A DNA stretch of 64,000 nucleotides from Brevibacterium aurantiacum (GTDB lineage Bacteria > Actinomycetota > Actinomycetes > Actinomycetales > Brevibacteriaceae), in contig NZ_VLTK01000003.1 in assembly GCF_007558825.1 (NCBI RefSeq), positions 1 to 64,000 of the forward strand, given 5' to 3'. Made by a program: the position numbers and the translations under genes. Positions within the stretch are counted from its first letter, which is position 1; the number at the start of each line of letters is the position of its first letter. The notes beneath the pieces are model-generated. The model had not been told where the DNA came from and did not search any database. It saw only the letters and a list, made by a program, of their open reading frames with translations. This document shows, piece by piece, positions 26,877 through 36,342 of this stretch.

Positions 26877-29325
26877 GCCTACGGGAGAAGAGACGGGCGA
26901 AGAACCCCTTTCGGTTCGTCCTCTTCTTCTGTGCCTCCTGTTCACGATTGCCTCGGCGAGTGGGCACTGCGGACACGCGCCTGGCACCGTCGAGTCCAGC
27001 CGGGGCAGATGGGAAGGCTTCGTTATCGTTGGTGACTCGAAAGAGCAAGTGGTCAAGGACGGACGACAGGCCATCGAGCTCGGCACCTGTGCGCCCGGAG
27101 TTGAAGGTCTGCATCAGGCGTGGGTCGTAGTCGACGACGCCGACCCACTCGCCATAGTCATCGAAGCCGAGCTGTTTGAGATTCGTCATCGGCTGCTCGG
27201 GTGGCGCCGTGTTGAGCAGCATCATGACTCGATTGCGCTGGACGCCGGCCTTATGAAGCTCCAGGACCCGATCACCGAGATGGTTGTAAGACTCCCGACC
27301 GTGTTCGGTGAGCATGAGCATGGCTGTTGGTGAGTTGGGATCATTGGCTCGCAGAGTCGGCACGAGGACCTCGCGGTAGATGGTGTCATCGGCTGCGGCC
27401 ATCGCTTCGGCGATCTGGGTGTCGATGATGACCAGGTCGGCCTTCTGTTTGGCGAAGGCAATCGCCTTGGCGTAGAGCTCGTTCGTGACCAGTCGCCGAG
27501 ATGCCTGCGACGGTGGCGGGGCCTGGATGACACCGAACTTGATCTCTTCGAGGTTTGCGCCACTTCGGACCTGGTTGATCTGTTTCGGCGTCACGAGGGC
27601 ATCGGCCATGTTGCCCGAATGCGCGGCATCCGCGATCGTCGGCAGATTCGACTTGCGCAACCGGAGGCGAATACCTGTTCCGGCCTGGCCACGGTTGGAG
27701 TCGATGAGAATGACCTTGTACCCAGCCAGGGCTGCGCGCTGGGCGGTAGCGATCGACAATGATGTCTTGCCGACGCCGCCTTTGCCTGCACCGATGATGA
27801 GCACCGAGGCGAATGCATCAGAGAACGGTGTGCGGCCGGGGGCATAGTCGGGGGAGTAGTCGGAGATGGCCTGGTCGAAGACGTCGCCGAACTGATCGAG
27901 TCCCTGGGACGTTGCCTGGTAGTTGTCGTTGCTCGACCACTGATTGGGCATCCGTGATGAGCTTGGTGCCGATGGCTGAGTAGCCCATGTTGGTTGCTGA
28001 GCTGGTGCCGGTGCTTCGGGCGGCGGTGCCGGGCTCGCCCACTGACCCATCGGCTGACTCACGGTGGTCTGCTGGCCTGCACTCGGCCACCACTCGCCTC
28101 CCGAATGGGGCACAGTCGGGGGAGCTTGCTGCTGATACTGCTGAACTGGTGGCTGCTGATGGGCTGGGGCCTGCGGTCCAGGTTGAGGGTGATCGCCCTG
28201 CTGAAAGTTCAGCTGTCCTTCCTGGAGTCGAGGCATCGGTTGGGTCGGCGGGTTGGCCTCATAGGCTGGTGTCGCTTGGGGCGGCTGCTGTGGGGGAGGC
28301 GGGTCTGGGTAGTCGTCATACCTCACGTCGTTACTCCTCGATGGCTGTTCCTGTTCGGAGGGCTGGGTCGAATCCCTCTGACCTTGATGGGTCGGGAGCT
28401 GGTCCATGGCGGGCCCCACTGGTGTCTGTCGCTGGACCGGTTGTCCTGCCTGGGGCTGGGTCGGCACTGGGTCGGCGGATGATTCAGCGGTGTCCCAGGG
28501 TGGTCCAGGTTCGGCGGCCGGCTGGCCCACGGTCTGTCCCACGCCTGCTGGTCCACCCTGATTAATCGGGGCGAACTGCTGTCTGGCGGGCGGTTCAGGA
28601 GCCGACTGTTGGGTCGATTGTGGTGATGGCTCCGGTCGATCTTGGGACACCGGCTCGTTGCGCCCCCATGGGTCGGGTCCAGCATGAGTAGTTGGCTCCG
28701 CTTCGGTCGTGGGACTCCGACGTGGTTGGACTTGGGGCACCTGGCCCGAGGAATTGGACCATGGGTCGGTGGGCGGCTGCGGCCTGTCATCCTGTCGCAA
28801 TGGGGCTTCGACGGTCGGAGTCGGATCGTTCTGAGTCCGTGTCTCATCCGGCACACCCCCGTGTGCCATATGGGGAGCATTGTCACCAAGTGCATCTGCC
28901 CCGCTCATCGCTTGCATACGTGTCGACGTGCCTACCTCGACTACTTGGGCGATGCCGTTAGAATCGATGACGGGCGACGACGAATTGGGGGTGTCAATGC
29001 CCAAGGAATCGAGAACGTCCCACACATCAGTGGGCGCGGAAATCGTGTTCACAGTTGGGTGATCGGCGAAGGCGCCACCGGACGAGGTGGTGATTGCTCG
29101 TAAGGTCGTTTCTTGCGAGAGCTTCTCAGCCCAAGCCTTGAGCCCGACCTGATTGAAGTCGCCAACGAGGACGACGCTAGGAGGTGCCTGACTCGTCATA
29201 GCCTTCTTGATATTCAGGGCAGCATCGCGGAATCTCTGGCCAGAGATCACGTGGTAGCCTGCTTCGGCAAGAACATCTTCAAGGCCAGGCAGGTTAGCTA
29301 CACCGATTCGCGTTGTTTTACTCAC
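26863..29325 (-). CDS. ParA/MinD-like ATPase with CpaE-like N-domain and P/Q-rich linker, 820 aa
   Basis: Residues 1-115 look like a receiver-type (CpaE/TadZ) domain: RIGVANLPGLEDVLAEAGYHV and PPSVVLVGDFNQVGL. A very long Pro/Gln-rich linker spans about 150-490. The C-terminal domain has a deviant Walker A, GKGGVGKTS (about 514-522), LIDSNRGQAGTG and VIIDTQI, typical of ParA/MinD ATPases. It may position the conjugation machine or the element DNA at the membrane or pole. GTG 29325 lies exactly six bases after the CATAGA box of P3, implying a leaderless message. It is first in a five-gene minus-strand operon reaching the sigma factor. Confidence 0.75.
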   Translation of the reverse strand: MSKTTRIGVANLPGLEDVLAEAGYHVISGQRFRDAALNIKKAMTSQAPPSVVLVGDFNQVGLKAWAEKLSQETTLRAITTSSGGAFADHPTVNTISAPTDVWDVLDSLGIDTPNSSSPVIDSNGIAQVVEVGTSTRMQAMSGADALGDNAPHMAHGGVPDETRTQNDPTPTVEAPLRQDDRPQPPTDPWSNSSGQVPQVQPRRSPTTEAEPTTHAGPDPWGRNEPVSQDRPEPSPQSTQQSAPEPPARQQFAPINQGGPAGVGQTVGQPAAEPGPPWDTAESSADPVPTQPQAGQPVQRQTPVGPAMDQLPTHQGQRDSTQPSEQEQPSRSNDVRYDDYPDPPPPQQPPQATPAYEANPPTQPMPRLQEGQLNFQQGDHPQPGPQAPAHQQPPVQQYQQQAPPTVPHSGGEWWPSAGQQTTVSQPMGQWASPAPPPEAPAPAQQPTWATQPSAPSSSRMPNQWSSNDNYQATSQGLDQFGDVFDQAISDYSPDYAPGRTPFSDAFASVLIIGAGKGGVGKTSLSIATAQRAALAGYKVILIDSNRGQAGTGIRLRLRKSNLPTIADAAHSGNMADALVTPKQINQVRSGANLEEIKFGVIQAPPPSQASRRLVTNELYAKAIAFAKQKADLVIIDTQIAEAMAAADDTIYREVLVPTLRANDPNSPTAMLMLTEHGRESYNHLGDRVLELHKAGVQRNRVMMLLNTAPPEQPMTNLKQLGFDDYGEWVGVVDYDPRLMQTFNSGRTGAELDGLSSVLDHLLFRVTNDNEAFPSAPAGLDGARRVSAVPTRRGNREQEAQKKRTNRKGFFARLFSRRRDDD

Positions 29326-29331
29326 ACCCTC

Positions 29332-29359
29332 TCTATGCGTCGAAGGTGTGGGTGTGTCG
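29332..29359 (-). promoter_or_regulatory. Element promoter P3 (CGACAC-N16-CATAGA)
   Basis: On the minus strand: CGACAC 29359-29354, CATAGA 29337-29332, then six bases and GTG at 29325. It drives the ParA-to-sigma operon, placing the sigma gene under its own presumed promoter class. Confidence 0.7.
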
Positions 29360-29440
29360 AAGACTCACAACATGGGAGAGTGATTTCGGTTATGTTCAGT
29401 ACTGTTGCCAGATGGGTTCGCCCGGCAGAGAGGACCCGCT

Positions 29441-30157
29441 GTGGCGCAACCAAGTGAGCTGATTCAGCGTTTCAATCCGCACGTGCTTCATCCGCCTGAG
29501 ACTGAACAGGCCGCCCGCTATGCGATCTCGTTTGTCGAACCGCTGTTTTCGCTGTCGCAGCGTATGGAAATCGATGGCCAGGCAAAGGACTCTGCGGTCA
29601 GGTATCCAGCTTGGGCATTGTTCTGGTACGCCGGCTGCGTGTCAGCGATCATGCGAACATTGCCCGATGCTGACCCTTGGTCAACCCGGTACCCGCTTGT
29701 GACTCCGCCGTTGAGCTCTCAAGCACGCAACTCTTCGACGCCTCGATTCGGTTCATGGCGTGACGTCGTCGATCTCACCCCACCGGTACGCGATGACATC
29801 GACACAGACATGGACCTGTCCTTCTTCTCCGACGAGATCAGCGACGACTCGGCCAAAGTCTTGGTTGCCGGTTCTCGCGGATGGTTGACGACGGCGAATG
29901 TCCTCGCTGACGCGGCGGCACCAGACGGTGAGTACCTCTTCTCCGTGGGAGATGGCGCTCTGCGATGGGCAGTCGGCAGGCGCCGACAGTACGCAGGCCA
30001 CGGGGATACGTTCCCCACCACGGCCATCATTCAGGCTGCCACCAATGCCACCTCCATCATCAAGGGCTACGACGAGCCGTTGGAAGCGATGGACGTTCTG
30101 GTTCAACGCGAGAAGTTCTCGAATATGGCCTACGTTCCCATCGAAGACGAGTTCTAG
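29441..30157 (+). CDS. Hypothetical protein, 238 aa
   Basis: The GTG follows AGAGAGGA by 6 bases. It is a soluble protein without recognised motif, with a hydrophobic segment near residues 60-72 (YPAWALFWYAGCVSAIM) and a beta-rich acidic C-terminal half (DEISDDSAKVLVAGSRGWL). It is divergent from the ParA operon. I see no CATAGA box upstream, so it may use a host sigma factor. Function unknown. Confidence 0.65.
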   Translation: MAQPSELIQRFNPHVLHPPETEQAARYAISFVEPLFSLSQRMEIDGQAKDSAVRYPAWALFWYAGCVSAIMRTLPDADPWSTRYPLVTPPLSSQARNSSTPRFGSWRDVVDLTPPVRDDIDTDMDLSFFSDEISDDSAKVLVAGSRGWLTTANVLADAAAPDGEYLFSVGDGALRWAVGRRRQYAGHGDTFPTTAIIQAATNATSIIKGYDEPLEAMDVLVQREKFSNMAYVPIEDEF

Positions 30158-30163
30158 GGGTTT

Positions 30164-30191
30164 CGACACATCACTGGGGTCGGCGCATAGA
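30164..30191 (+). promoter_or_regulatory. Element promoter P4 (CGACAC-N16-CATAGA)
   Basis: CGACAC 30164-30169 and CATAGA 30186-30191, then six bases and ATG 30198 with no ribosome-binding site, implying a leaderless mRNA. Confidence 0.72.
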
Positions 30192-30197
30192 TGAAGT

Positions 30198-33100
30198 ATG
30201 CGTGCAAACAATTCTCAGCAATCGACCGTCCAGTACCACCAGCCACTAGAGGCTTGGGATATTTCGGACTACGCCACCGTCGGCGATCTGCTCTATCCTG
30301 CCACTGCGAAGCTGCACAAGTCTCGCGTATCCCCGCTTGTCGCAGTTGCTCGTGGCTACAAGGCGATGGTGTCAGGGTCGACTGACTTCAACGACTTCCT
30401 CGCCTCGACCTATGGCAGTGGCACTTCGAAGACGAAGAATGCTGTGCGCGGTCATGCCAACAACGCCGACCTGCTCTACCTGCCCAATTACGCACTCGAC
30501 TCAGTCGCCGAGCGCCGCGCATTTGACCCCTCGCACCGGCCCAGCGGCATCGCCCACCAGTACCGTCCATCGAATCCGAAGAAAAGCGACCAGGGCAAGC
30601 GACTCAAGTACGTCTTCGATTCGGGCACCCAGACAGTCCTCGATGTTCACCCGTCGACACCGAACTCCTACCTGAAGAACCCGGCAAATGTGCTCTTCAC
30701 GGAAGGCATCATCAAGGGCGATTCCACCCTGACCGCTTACTTGAGGTCGCAAGGCTTTAGCGCGGATGACCTCAAAGTCGCCACCCACTCAGCCAACCCC
30801 GACCAGGCAATCCACGACATGCTGGAGACAGTGCCTGCCGAGGACCGGTTGCTCATCGTGTCCATCGCTGGTGTCTACAACTGGAAGTCCAACCCCGAAT
30901 GGACGGTCCTGAGGCTCAAAAACTCGACCGCATGGCTGGCCTTCGACGGTGACCTCGGTGTCAATCGTGACGTATGGGACCAGACGACGAAGCTCATGGA
31001 CTTCCTCAAGCGCTCTCGTCGCATGTCTGATGACAAGGTTCTCCTCGTCGACCTCGCCTCAGTCCCGGTTGCCCATGATGAGGATAAGGTCGGTCTCGAC
31101 GACTTCTTCGCCGAGCACGGCACTTTCGATGATTTGCCGGCGATGCTCACTGACACGGTTCCCGATCCACCGCAGAAGGACACTGAGGCCTTCGTCGGTC
31201 AGCACCGCATGAACGAGTCCACGACGGCGTTGCAGAAGTGCTATCCCGCTGACGAGATGTCACCAGCCCGGTGGGTCGACATCGTCGGTATCGGCGCGAG
31301 GCTGATGCGCACCTCCGTCTACCGCCAGCCGACGGTCGATGAAGAGGACTCGTGGTCAATCGCTGGGTCATCGAATGTGGAGGCCGACCGCCGTGAAGTT
31401 GTCGTCGAGCTCGGCTACCTCGATGGAACCGAATCGGGAGCCCTCGACGCCGATGAGTCCACTGCCGGGCATAATCACGCTCAGATGACTGCACCGATGT
31501 CGATCCTCGAAGCATTGCCGCAAGACTGGGGGCGACAGGGCGCCTCAGTGCCCTCAGACATCCTGACTCTGGCCGAATGGCCGCCACGCAAAGAAGGCGA
31601 GAAGTGGCTGCGCGAGATGAAAGCGGCCCGCCGTGACGAGGTTCAGCACTTTGAACGCTGGTCTCGCATGGGTTGGGTGCCGTCGACGACGCCGAACTGG
31701 CCGACCTTCGTCATCGGCGACCAGGTCATCGAACCAGACAACGTCGAATCCGGTGCTCTGCCTGGTGTGACTGAGGATGAACTGCCCAACGTCTCCGGCC
31801 TGGGAGTGAAGCTGAGAGACCCCAACCTCACTGATGACGAGTACCGTGACTTCGTGCGTGAGAGCATGGAAAAGGTCTTCGATCTCTTCCTGGTCAACAC
31901 ACCGTGGAAGGACAGCCGCATCGGCGCGCTCATGATGGCGTCGGCTCTGCGCCCGTGTATGCCCAAGCGCCCTCACGTGCCTCTCTACCTGGTCGGTGCT
32001 GCTCGGTCGGGCAAGGCCCTGCCTGTCGATAGCTACATTCCGGTCCCTCATTCGACGTCAGAGACCGGTTTGGCTCGAGTCGCTGACTTGGCTCCTGGGG
32101 ACACGGTCTTCGGGTCAAATGGGCAGGCGACAGCCATTCGCTCGAAATCAGCCCGCCACATGGCCGAGGTCTTTGATGTCTACCTCTCCGATGGTCGTAC
32201 GCTCCGAGCATCCGACCGTCATGTCTTCTCCACGATTGCCCCCGGACCCGCTCGTGCACCGATCATGGCCGAGCTTGGGTCCGAGGCCTTCGAACTTGCC
32301 ACCAAAGCTGCGGCATTGTCATCAGGTCAGGCAGGCCGGATCACTGACATCGCTGAGCATTACCAGCTGCCCAACGCCCTCGTCGCCGATGTCATCGACC
32401 AAGCACGCATCCCCTCGATGCCACTCGTCAGTGACGATGCTTCCGCCGATTTCGGACCCGGATACCGAACCGCTGACATTCAGCCGATCCTTGATCAGGT
32501 AGCCCTGTCGCCGATCGCGTTGAGTGCCGAGACGATCACCCACGATGATCTAATTGCGCTCTGTCCGGAAGCCGAGGCGGAATTGGGTGAGCCGACCATC
32601 CGAGCCACAGGCTCTCGTGTCGATACGATCTACCCGATTGGGGAAGTGCTCACGGCTTATGCCGAGTCCTTGATCAATGAGGGCCAGGTTGTCACCCGAT
32701 CGGTCACGACGGCCGAGCTCGGGCCCGGAATGACGTTGGCGGCAATCACCCCCGACGTCAGGGCCTGGTCGGCGAACTCTTCGTGGTTCACAGCCGGTGT
32801 GCAAACGGCAGAGTCGGTGGCCGGGAAAGCCACCAGCGGTGAGACTCTTGCTGACGAACTCGTTTATGGACCTATCCATGACCGACTGGCATTTCTGCGT
32901 GGCTTCGTCGCCTGCTCCCTGCGCATTGCCGGCCTGCCTGATCTGAAATTGCCCAGCGCGGAGGATGAGGCAATCAAGGTCAGCGACCGTGGCCTGCGCG
33001 CCGACATCGTCACGCTCATGCGCTCAGTGGGCTGGTCTCCAATGGCGGCATCCGATGGCACAATCCTCTACCGCCCTATCAGCGAACGCGCACGTATCAC

Positions 33101-34463
33101 CGCGGTGGTCCCAGCCGGTCAGGAGACGTGCCAGTGCATCACCGTTGACCGCTTTGACGGGCAGTTCGCCGCCGACAACTTCGTCCTGACCCACAACTCG
33201 TGGACTGCGGCTACCGCAATGAGCTTCTGGGACAAGGGAAAGAACTGGACGGAAGACACCCTGCCGGGTTCGGCCTCCGACACGAAGGCTGCAACGGAGA
33301 ACGCCGTGTCACTGGCACCCATCTGGGTTGTTGACGACTTGGCGCCCTCGTCGGATCCGCGCAAGGCGGAGAAGGAACGGGAGGGAATTGAGGCGCTCCT
33401 GCGTGCCATTCACAACAACACAGGTAAGCGACGTTCATCTGGCACCGGCGCCCAGCAGGATGTTCGCCGACCTCAAGCCATGCTCATCGCCACAGCGGAA
33501 AACGACATCGACATCCACTCGGTTGTCTCGCGCATCATCTCAGTGCGGATGTCGCAGAACTCGCTGAATACGGCTGCCATGGAGAAGATGAGGTCACTGC
33601 GCGGAACGGGTGAGGCCCCGACTGTGACTGCTGCGCTCATCGACTTCATCGCCAACAAGCGCCACCTCGACGATTCGGAAAAGAGGGCACCGGTCAAGCA
33701 AGTCATCGAGGACCAGTTCGATATGCTCACTGGCGACTTGAAGTACGTCGTGAAGTCTCAGTATGGGTTCACAGACTCGGAGTTCGAGCGTCAGGCGAAG
33801 TTGCTCGCCGACCTCATGCTCATTGTCCAACCGCTGCGAGAGATGGCCATCGCCTACGGTGTTGACCAGAAGTACATTGATCGCTTGGCCATCCATGCTG
33901 AGGGCTCACTGGGGGAGAAGGTCACGTCTCTGGTTGTGGAAAGCTTCTCGGAGTCACGCACGGGTGGTCCCGGTCATGCTCTCCTCAGAGCGGTCAAGCG
34001 TCTGCTGAACACTAAATCCGCCCATATTGCCAATGCCAGCGACCCTCAGATGCCGCCGATGGTCGTCTCCGACAATTCTGATGACGCAGAGGCGAAGGCG
34101 ATCAATTCTTCGCTGGGCTGGGCATTCATCGAAGGGCAGGGAGCCCGTCCGATCGGTAAAGAGATCGGGGTGCTCTACCGGGGGCCGAAGGGCCAAGATG
34201 ACGCTGTCCTGCTGCTAGACCCGGCGACGGCGTTCAAGCTGGCGCAGAAGGAGTCTCCTGAGCTCGTGCCGCCAGGGTCAGGGACCAGAACCGCATGGCA
34301 GTCGATGTGGGATGACGGATTGGCTGTCGAGGGGATTAAAGGCATACCCAAGCGAATGTCCGCTGATTCTGGAACTAAGCGGTGGTCGGTGCAGGTCATG
34401 ATCAACGGGCGGCGCTTCTCCACGGTGCCAGTACCTTTGGAGACACTGAACTCGACGCTGTGA
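30198..34463 (+). CDS. TOPRIM-primase/helicase carrying an intein, 1421 aa precursor
   Basis: The N-terminal part matches a DUF3854/TOPRIM-like domain: NVLFTEGIIKGDS (about 176), IVSIAGVYNWKSNP and AWLAFDGDLGVN give the E and DxD metal-binding residues of primases. A P-loop ATPase follows: Walker A GAARSGK/S is split by an intein (residues 607-1000), and Walker B is PIWVVDDLAP after it. The spliced protein would be 1027 aa, a primase-helicase for replication of the element or its transferred strand. It starts without a ribosome-binding site six bases after P4. A rho-independent terminator follows at 34488. Confidence 0.75.
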   Translation: MRANNSQQSTVQYHQPLEAWDISDYATVGDLLYPATAKLHKSRVSPLVAVARGYKAMVSGSTDFNDFLASTYGSGTSKTKNAVRGHANNADLLYLPNYALDSVAERRAFDPSHRPSGIAHQYRPSNPKKSDQGKRLKYVFDSGTQTVLDVHPSTPNSYLKNPANVLFTEGIIKGDSTLTAYLRSQGFSADDLKVATHSANPDQAIHDMLETVPAEDRLLIVSIAGVYNWKSNPEWTVLRLKNSTAWLAFDGDLGVNRDVWDQTTKLMDFLKRSRRMSDDKVLLVDLASVPVAHDEDKVGLDDFFAEHGTFDDLPAMLTDTVPDPPQKDTEAFVGQHRMNESTTALQKCYPADEMSPARWVDIVGIGARLMRTSVYRQPTVDEEDSWSIAGSSNVEADRREVVVELGYLDGTESGALDADESTAGHNHAQMTAPMSILEALPQDWGRQGASVPSDILTLAEWPPRKEGEKWLREMKAARRDEVQHFERWSRMGWVPSTTPNWPTFVIGDQVIEPDNVESGALPGVTEDELPNVSGLGVKLRDPNLTDDEYRDFVRESMEKVFDLFLVNTPWKDSRIGALMMASALRPCMPKRPHVPLYLVGAARSGKALPVDSYIPVPHSTSETGLARVADLAPGDTVFGSNGQATAIRSKSARHMAEVFDVYLSDGRTLRASDRHVFSTIAPGPARAPIMAELGSEAFELATKAAALSSGQAGRITDIAEHYQLPNALVADVIDQARIPSMPLVSDDASADFGPGYRTADIQPILDQVALSPIALSAETITHDDLIALCPEAEAELGEPTIRATGSRVDTIYPIGEVLTAYAESLINEGQVVTRSVTTAELGPGMTLAAITPDVRAWSANSSWFTAGVQTAESVAGKATSGETLADELVYGPIHDRLAFLRGFVACSLRIAGLPDLKLPSAEDEAIKVSDRGLRADIVTLMRSVGWSPMAASDGTILYRPISERARITAVVPAGQETCQCITVDRFDGQFAADNFVLTHNSWTAATAMSFWDKGKNWTEDTLPGSASDTKAATENAVSLAPIWVVDDLAPSSDPRKAEKEREGIEALLRAIHNNTGKRRSSGTGAQQDVRRPQAMLIATAENDIDIHSVVSRIISVRMSQNSLNTAAMEKMRSLRGTGEAPTVTAALIDFIANKRHLDDSEKRAPVKQVIEDQFDMLTGDLKYVVKSQYGFTDSEFERQAKLLADLMLIVQPLREMAIAYGVDQKYIDRLAIHAEGSLGEKVTSLVVESFSESRTGGPGHALLRAVKRLLNTKSAHIANASDPQMPPMVVSDNSDDAEAKAINSSLGWAFIEGQGARPIGKEIGVLYRGPKGQDDAVLLLDPATAFKLAQKESPELVPPGSGTRTAWQSMWDDGLAVEGIKGIPKRMSADSGTKRWSVQVMINGRRFSTVPVPLETLNSTL
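32016..33197 (+). other. Intein in Walker A of the primase-helicase (394 aa)
   Basis: It begins with Ala607 (ALPVDSYIPV, block A, then VADLAPGD) and ends in VLTHN before Ser1001. Block B is RASDRHVFST; block F contains CQCITVDRFDG. There is no Cys1 or Ser1, a Cys is present at the class 3 F:4 position, and Thr precedes the penultimate His, as in class 3 inteins; but the usual Trp after the block B His is Phe here. A degenerate LAGLIDADG endonuclease remnant (RLAFLRGFVACSLRIAG) lies at about 893-909. Rejoining restores GAARSGKS. Confidence 0.85.
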
Positions 34464-34487
34464 CGTAGCCAGTGATCTACAGCCAAT

Positions 34488-34533
34488 AGGGGTCAGACTT
34501 TCTCCGGATAAGGGGAGGCCTGACCCCTGTTTC
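34488..34533 (+). terminator. Terminator of the primase-helicase gene
   Basis: AGGGGTCAG (34488-34496) pairs with CTGACCCCT (34520-34528), followed by GTTTC. Promoter P5 begins 7 bases later. Confidence 0.7.
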
Positions 34534-34539
34534 ATGCGC

Positions 34540-34567
34540 CGACACATCAAGGTCTTCGAGGCATATA
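34540..34567 (+). promoter_or_regulatory. Element promoter P5 (CGACAC-N16-CATATA)
   Basis: CGACAC 34540-34545 and CATATA 34562-34567 (one mismatch to CATAGA), then six bases and GTG 34574 without a ribosome-binding site. Confidence 0.65.
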
Positions 34568-34573
34568 CAGAGT

Positions 34574-36292
34574 GTGAGCAATCAAGAGAACGACCAAACG
34601 GCCATAATTCCGAAAGGACGGATGGCATTCGTCGGCGACCGTCTTGAAATCGACCAGGAGCTCGTCGATGACAAGGTCCGACGTAAGGCCATGTCACCGT
34701 CGACAATGAACGCGCTGGGCGGCAATGGGTGCCAGGCACGGTTTGCCATCGAGAAGATCGTCCCGCGCGACGAGTCTGCTTTGACAGCTTCATCCATTGG
34801 AACTGTCGCCCATTCGGTCCTCGAAGATCTCTACGGCCTCCCTGGCCCGGAGAGAACAGTCTTCAAGGCGACAGAATTTGCAGCCAAGCACGTTGGCGGA
34901 GTTGATCTGTCGACAGTCAACATCAACGGGTTCGACTTCGCGCACGCGAGCGAATCAGAGAAGGCCGCGGTGAGGGCCACTGTCCAGGGAGAAGTCCACA
35001 CGGCCTACCGAGGGATCTTTGACATCGAAGATCCCGAAGCCGTCAATGTCTTCTCCACCGAAGCCAAACTCAGCGGTGTCGACATCGCTGGCGTTCCGGT
35101 CGTGGCTTTCATCGACCGTGTTGACCGAATCAACGACGAACTCCGAGTCGTCGATTACAAGACCGGCAAACAGAAGAAGTCATCGTCGATCTTTGGAGAC
35201 CCGCACGGCGACCAGCTGCGCATCTACGCCTTGGCCGGTGCGAAGCACTTCGATCAAGAGATCGAGAATGCGTTCGTCCTCTATACGAAATACTCCAAAG
35301 CTCAGCGTGTGGCCATGAGCGCGCCGAAGTTGAAGAAGACAGAGAGGCTCTTCGTCGATACCTGGGAAGAATTGGGCGAATGCTCCGATGAAGCCACGTT
35401 TGAAACCACCCCATCTGGCTTGTGCGCCTACTGTCCTCTGGCGCGAATCTGCCCTGCATCAAAGGTCACCGACGCAGATGCAGTCGCCGTGCCGCAGGTC
35501 GAGCCCGATGCAGTCGCCGTCTATCCGAATGTGGCCGAAGAACCCGTAGAAACCGACGAATCCGAAGCTGAAGTGGGTCTAAGTGAGCCAACTGCTGAGG
35601 CGGACTCTGTTGTGGGTGAAGACATTCACCAGACAGGAGAGAGCACAATGACACGTTGGCCAGAAGACAAGCCCTGGGAAGCCGAAGTGAAGGGACGTCT
35701 CAACCCCAACTCGTGGGCTGCCGGTGGTATCGCCGGTGTTGTCACCAACTCAGTTCAGCACCTCAATGCTGCCGGATACGCAGTGAACAAGAAGAATATC
35801 CGCGCACTGTCATCGACCCTGGTCAACCTCATCGCTCGTATCGAGTCAGGTCTGGCCGGTCACGACGGTGCGCAATGGGGATCGGGTCTTAACAGCCTGG
35901 TGCGCCTGACCATGTGGCGCCTTCTTGATCACGAGATGCCCATTCCGTTCGGTGCCAGCGCGGGCGACTGGCAGTCCTGGGAGACCCGGCTGGTCAATGC
36001 CAGCGTCGGCATTATCGCCACGACCGAGGCCATCTATGACGACGCGATCAAGCCTGGCGGGTGGGTGTTGTTCACCTCCGACAACGGCGAGAGCGCCGAG
36101 CCTGTAGCCGAAGTCGGCACCAAATCCGAGGCAGGTGCCCCGGAAGAGGCCGACGAGGAAGCAGACGACGCCACCAAGACCGAGACCGAAGACGAGACCG
36201 AATCCGGCGAAGACGAGGCGATCGATACTGATGTGCCATTCGACGACATCGATGACGAAGCCTTTGACGAATCAGCCATGTTCGACGACTGA
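34574..36292 (+). CDS. RecB/Cas4-like PD-(D/E)xK nuclease, 572 aa
   Basis: Residues about 30-300 form a RecB-family nuclease (PDDEXK_1): SSIGTVAHSVLEDLYG supplies the motif I His, FIDRVDRINDELRVVDYKTGK the D...DYK catalytic core, and QLRIYALAG a helper motif. An early Cys (GGNGCQARF) and CAYCPLARICP suggest the four-Cys iron-sulfur cluster of Cas4/AddB proteins. After an acidic linker, residues 359-572 form a separate domain starting MTRWPEDKPWE. GTG 34574 is leaderless relative to P5. An internal ATG at 35648 with AGGAGAG upstream could yield the C-terminal domain alone (214 aa). It likely processes DNA ends in element replication. Confidence 0.75.
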   Translation: MSNQENDQTAIIPKGRMAFVGDRLEIDQELVDDKVRRKAMSPSTMNALGGNGCQARFAIEKIVPRDESALTASSIGTVAHSVLEDLYGLPGPERTVFKATEFAAKHVGGVDLSTVNINGFDFAHASESEKAAVRATVQGEVHTAYRGIFDIEDPEAVNVFSTEAKLSGVDIAGVPVVAFIDRVDRINDELRVVDYKTGKQKKSSSIFGDPHGDQLRIYALAGAKHFDQEIENAFVLYTKYSKAQRVAMSAPKLKKTERLFVDTWEELGECSDEATFETTPSGLCAYCPLARICPASKVTDADAVAVPQVEPDAVAVYPNVAEEPVETDESEAEVGLSEPTAEADSVVGEDIHQTGESTMTRWPEDKPWEAEVKGRLNPNSWAAGGIAGVVTNSVQHLNAAGYAVNKKNIRALSSTLVNLIARIESGLAGHDGAQWGSGLNSLVRLTMWRLLDHEMPIPFGASAGDWQSWETRLVNASVGIIATTEAIYDDAIKPGGWVLFTSDNGESAEPVAEVGTKSEAGAPEEADEEADDATKTETEDETESGEDEAIDTDVPFDDIDDEAFDESAMFDD

Positions 36293-36342
36293 AAACCCAT
36301 CCCGATCAAGTTAGACAACCACAACACACGAAGGAACAAACC

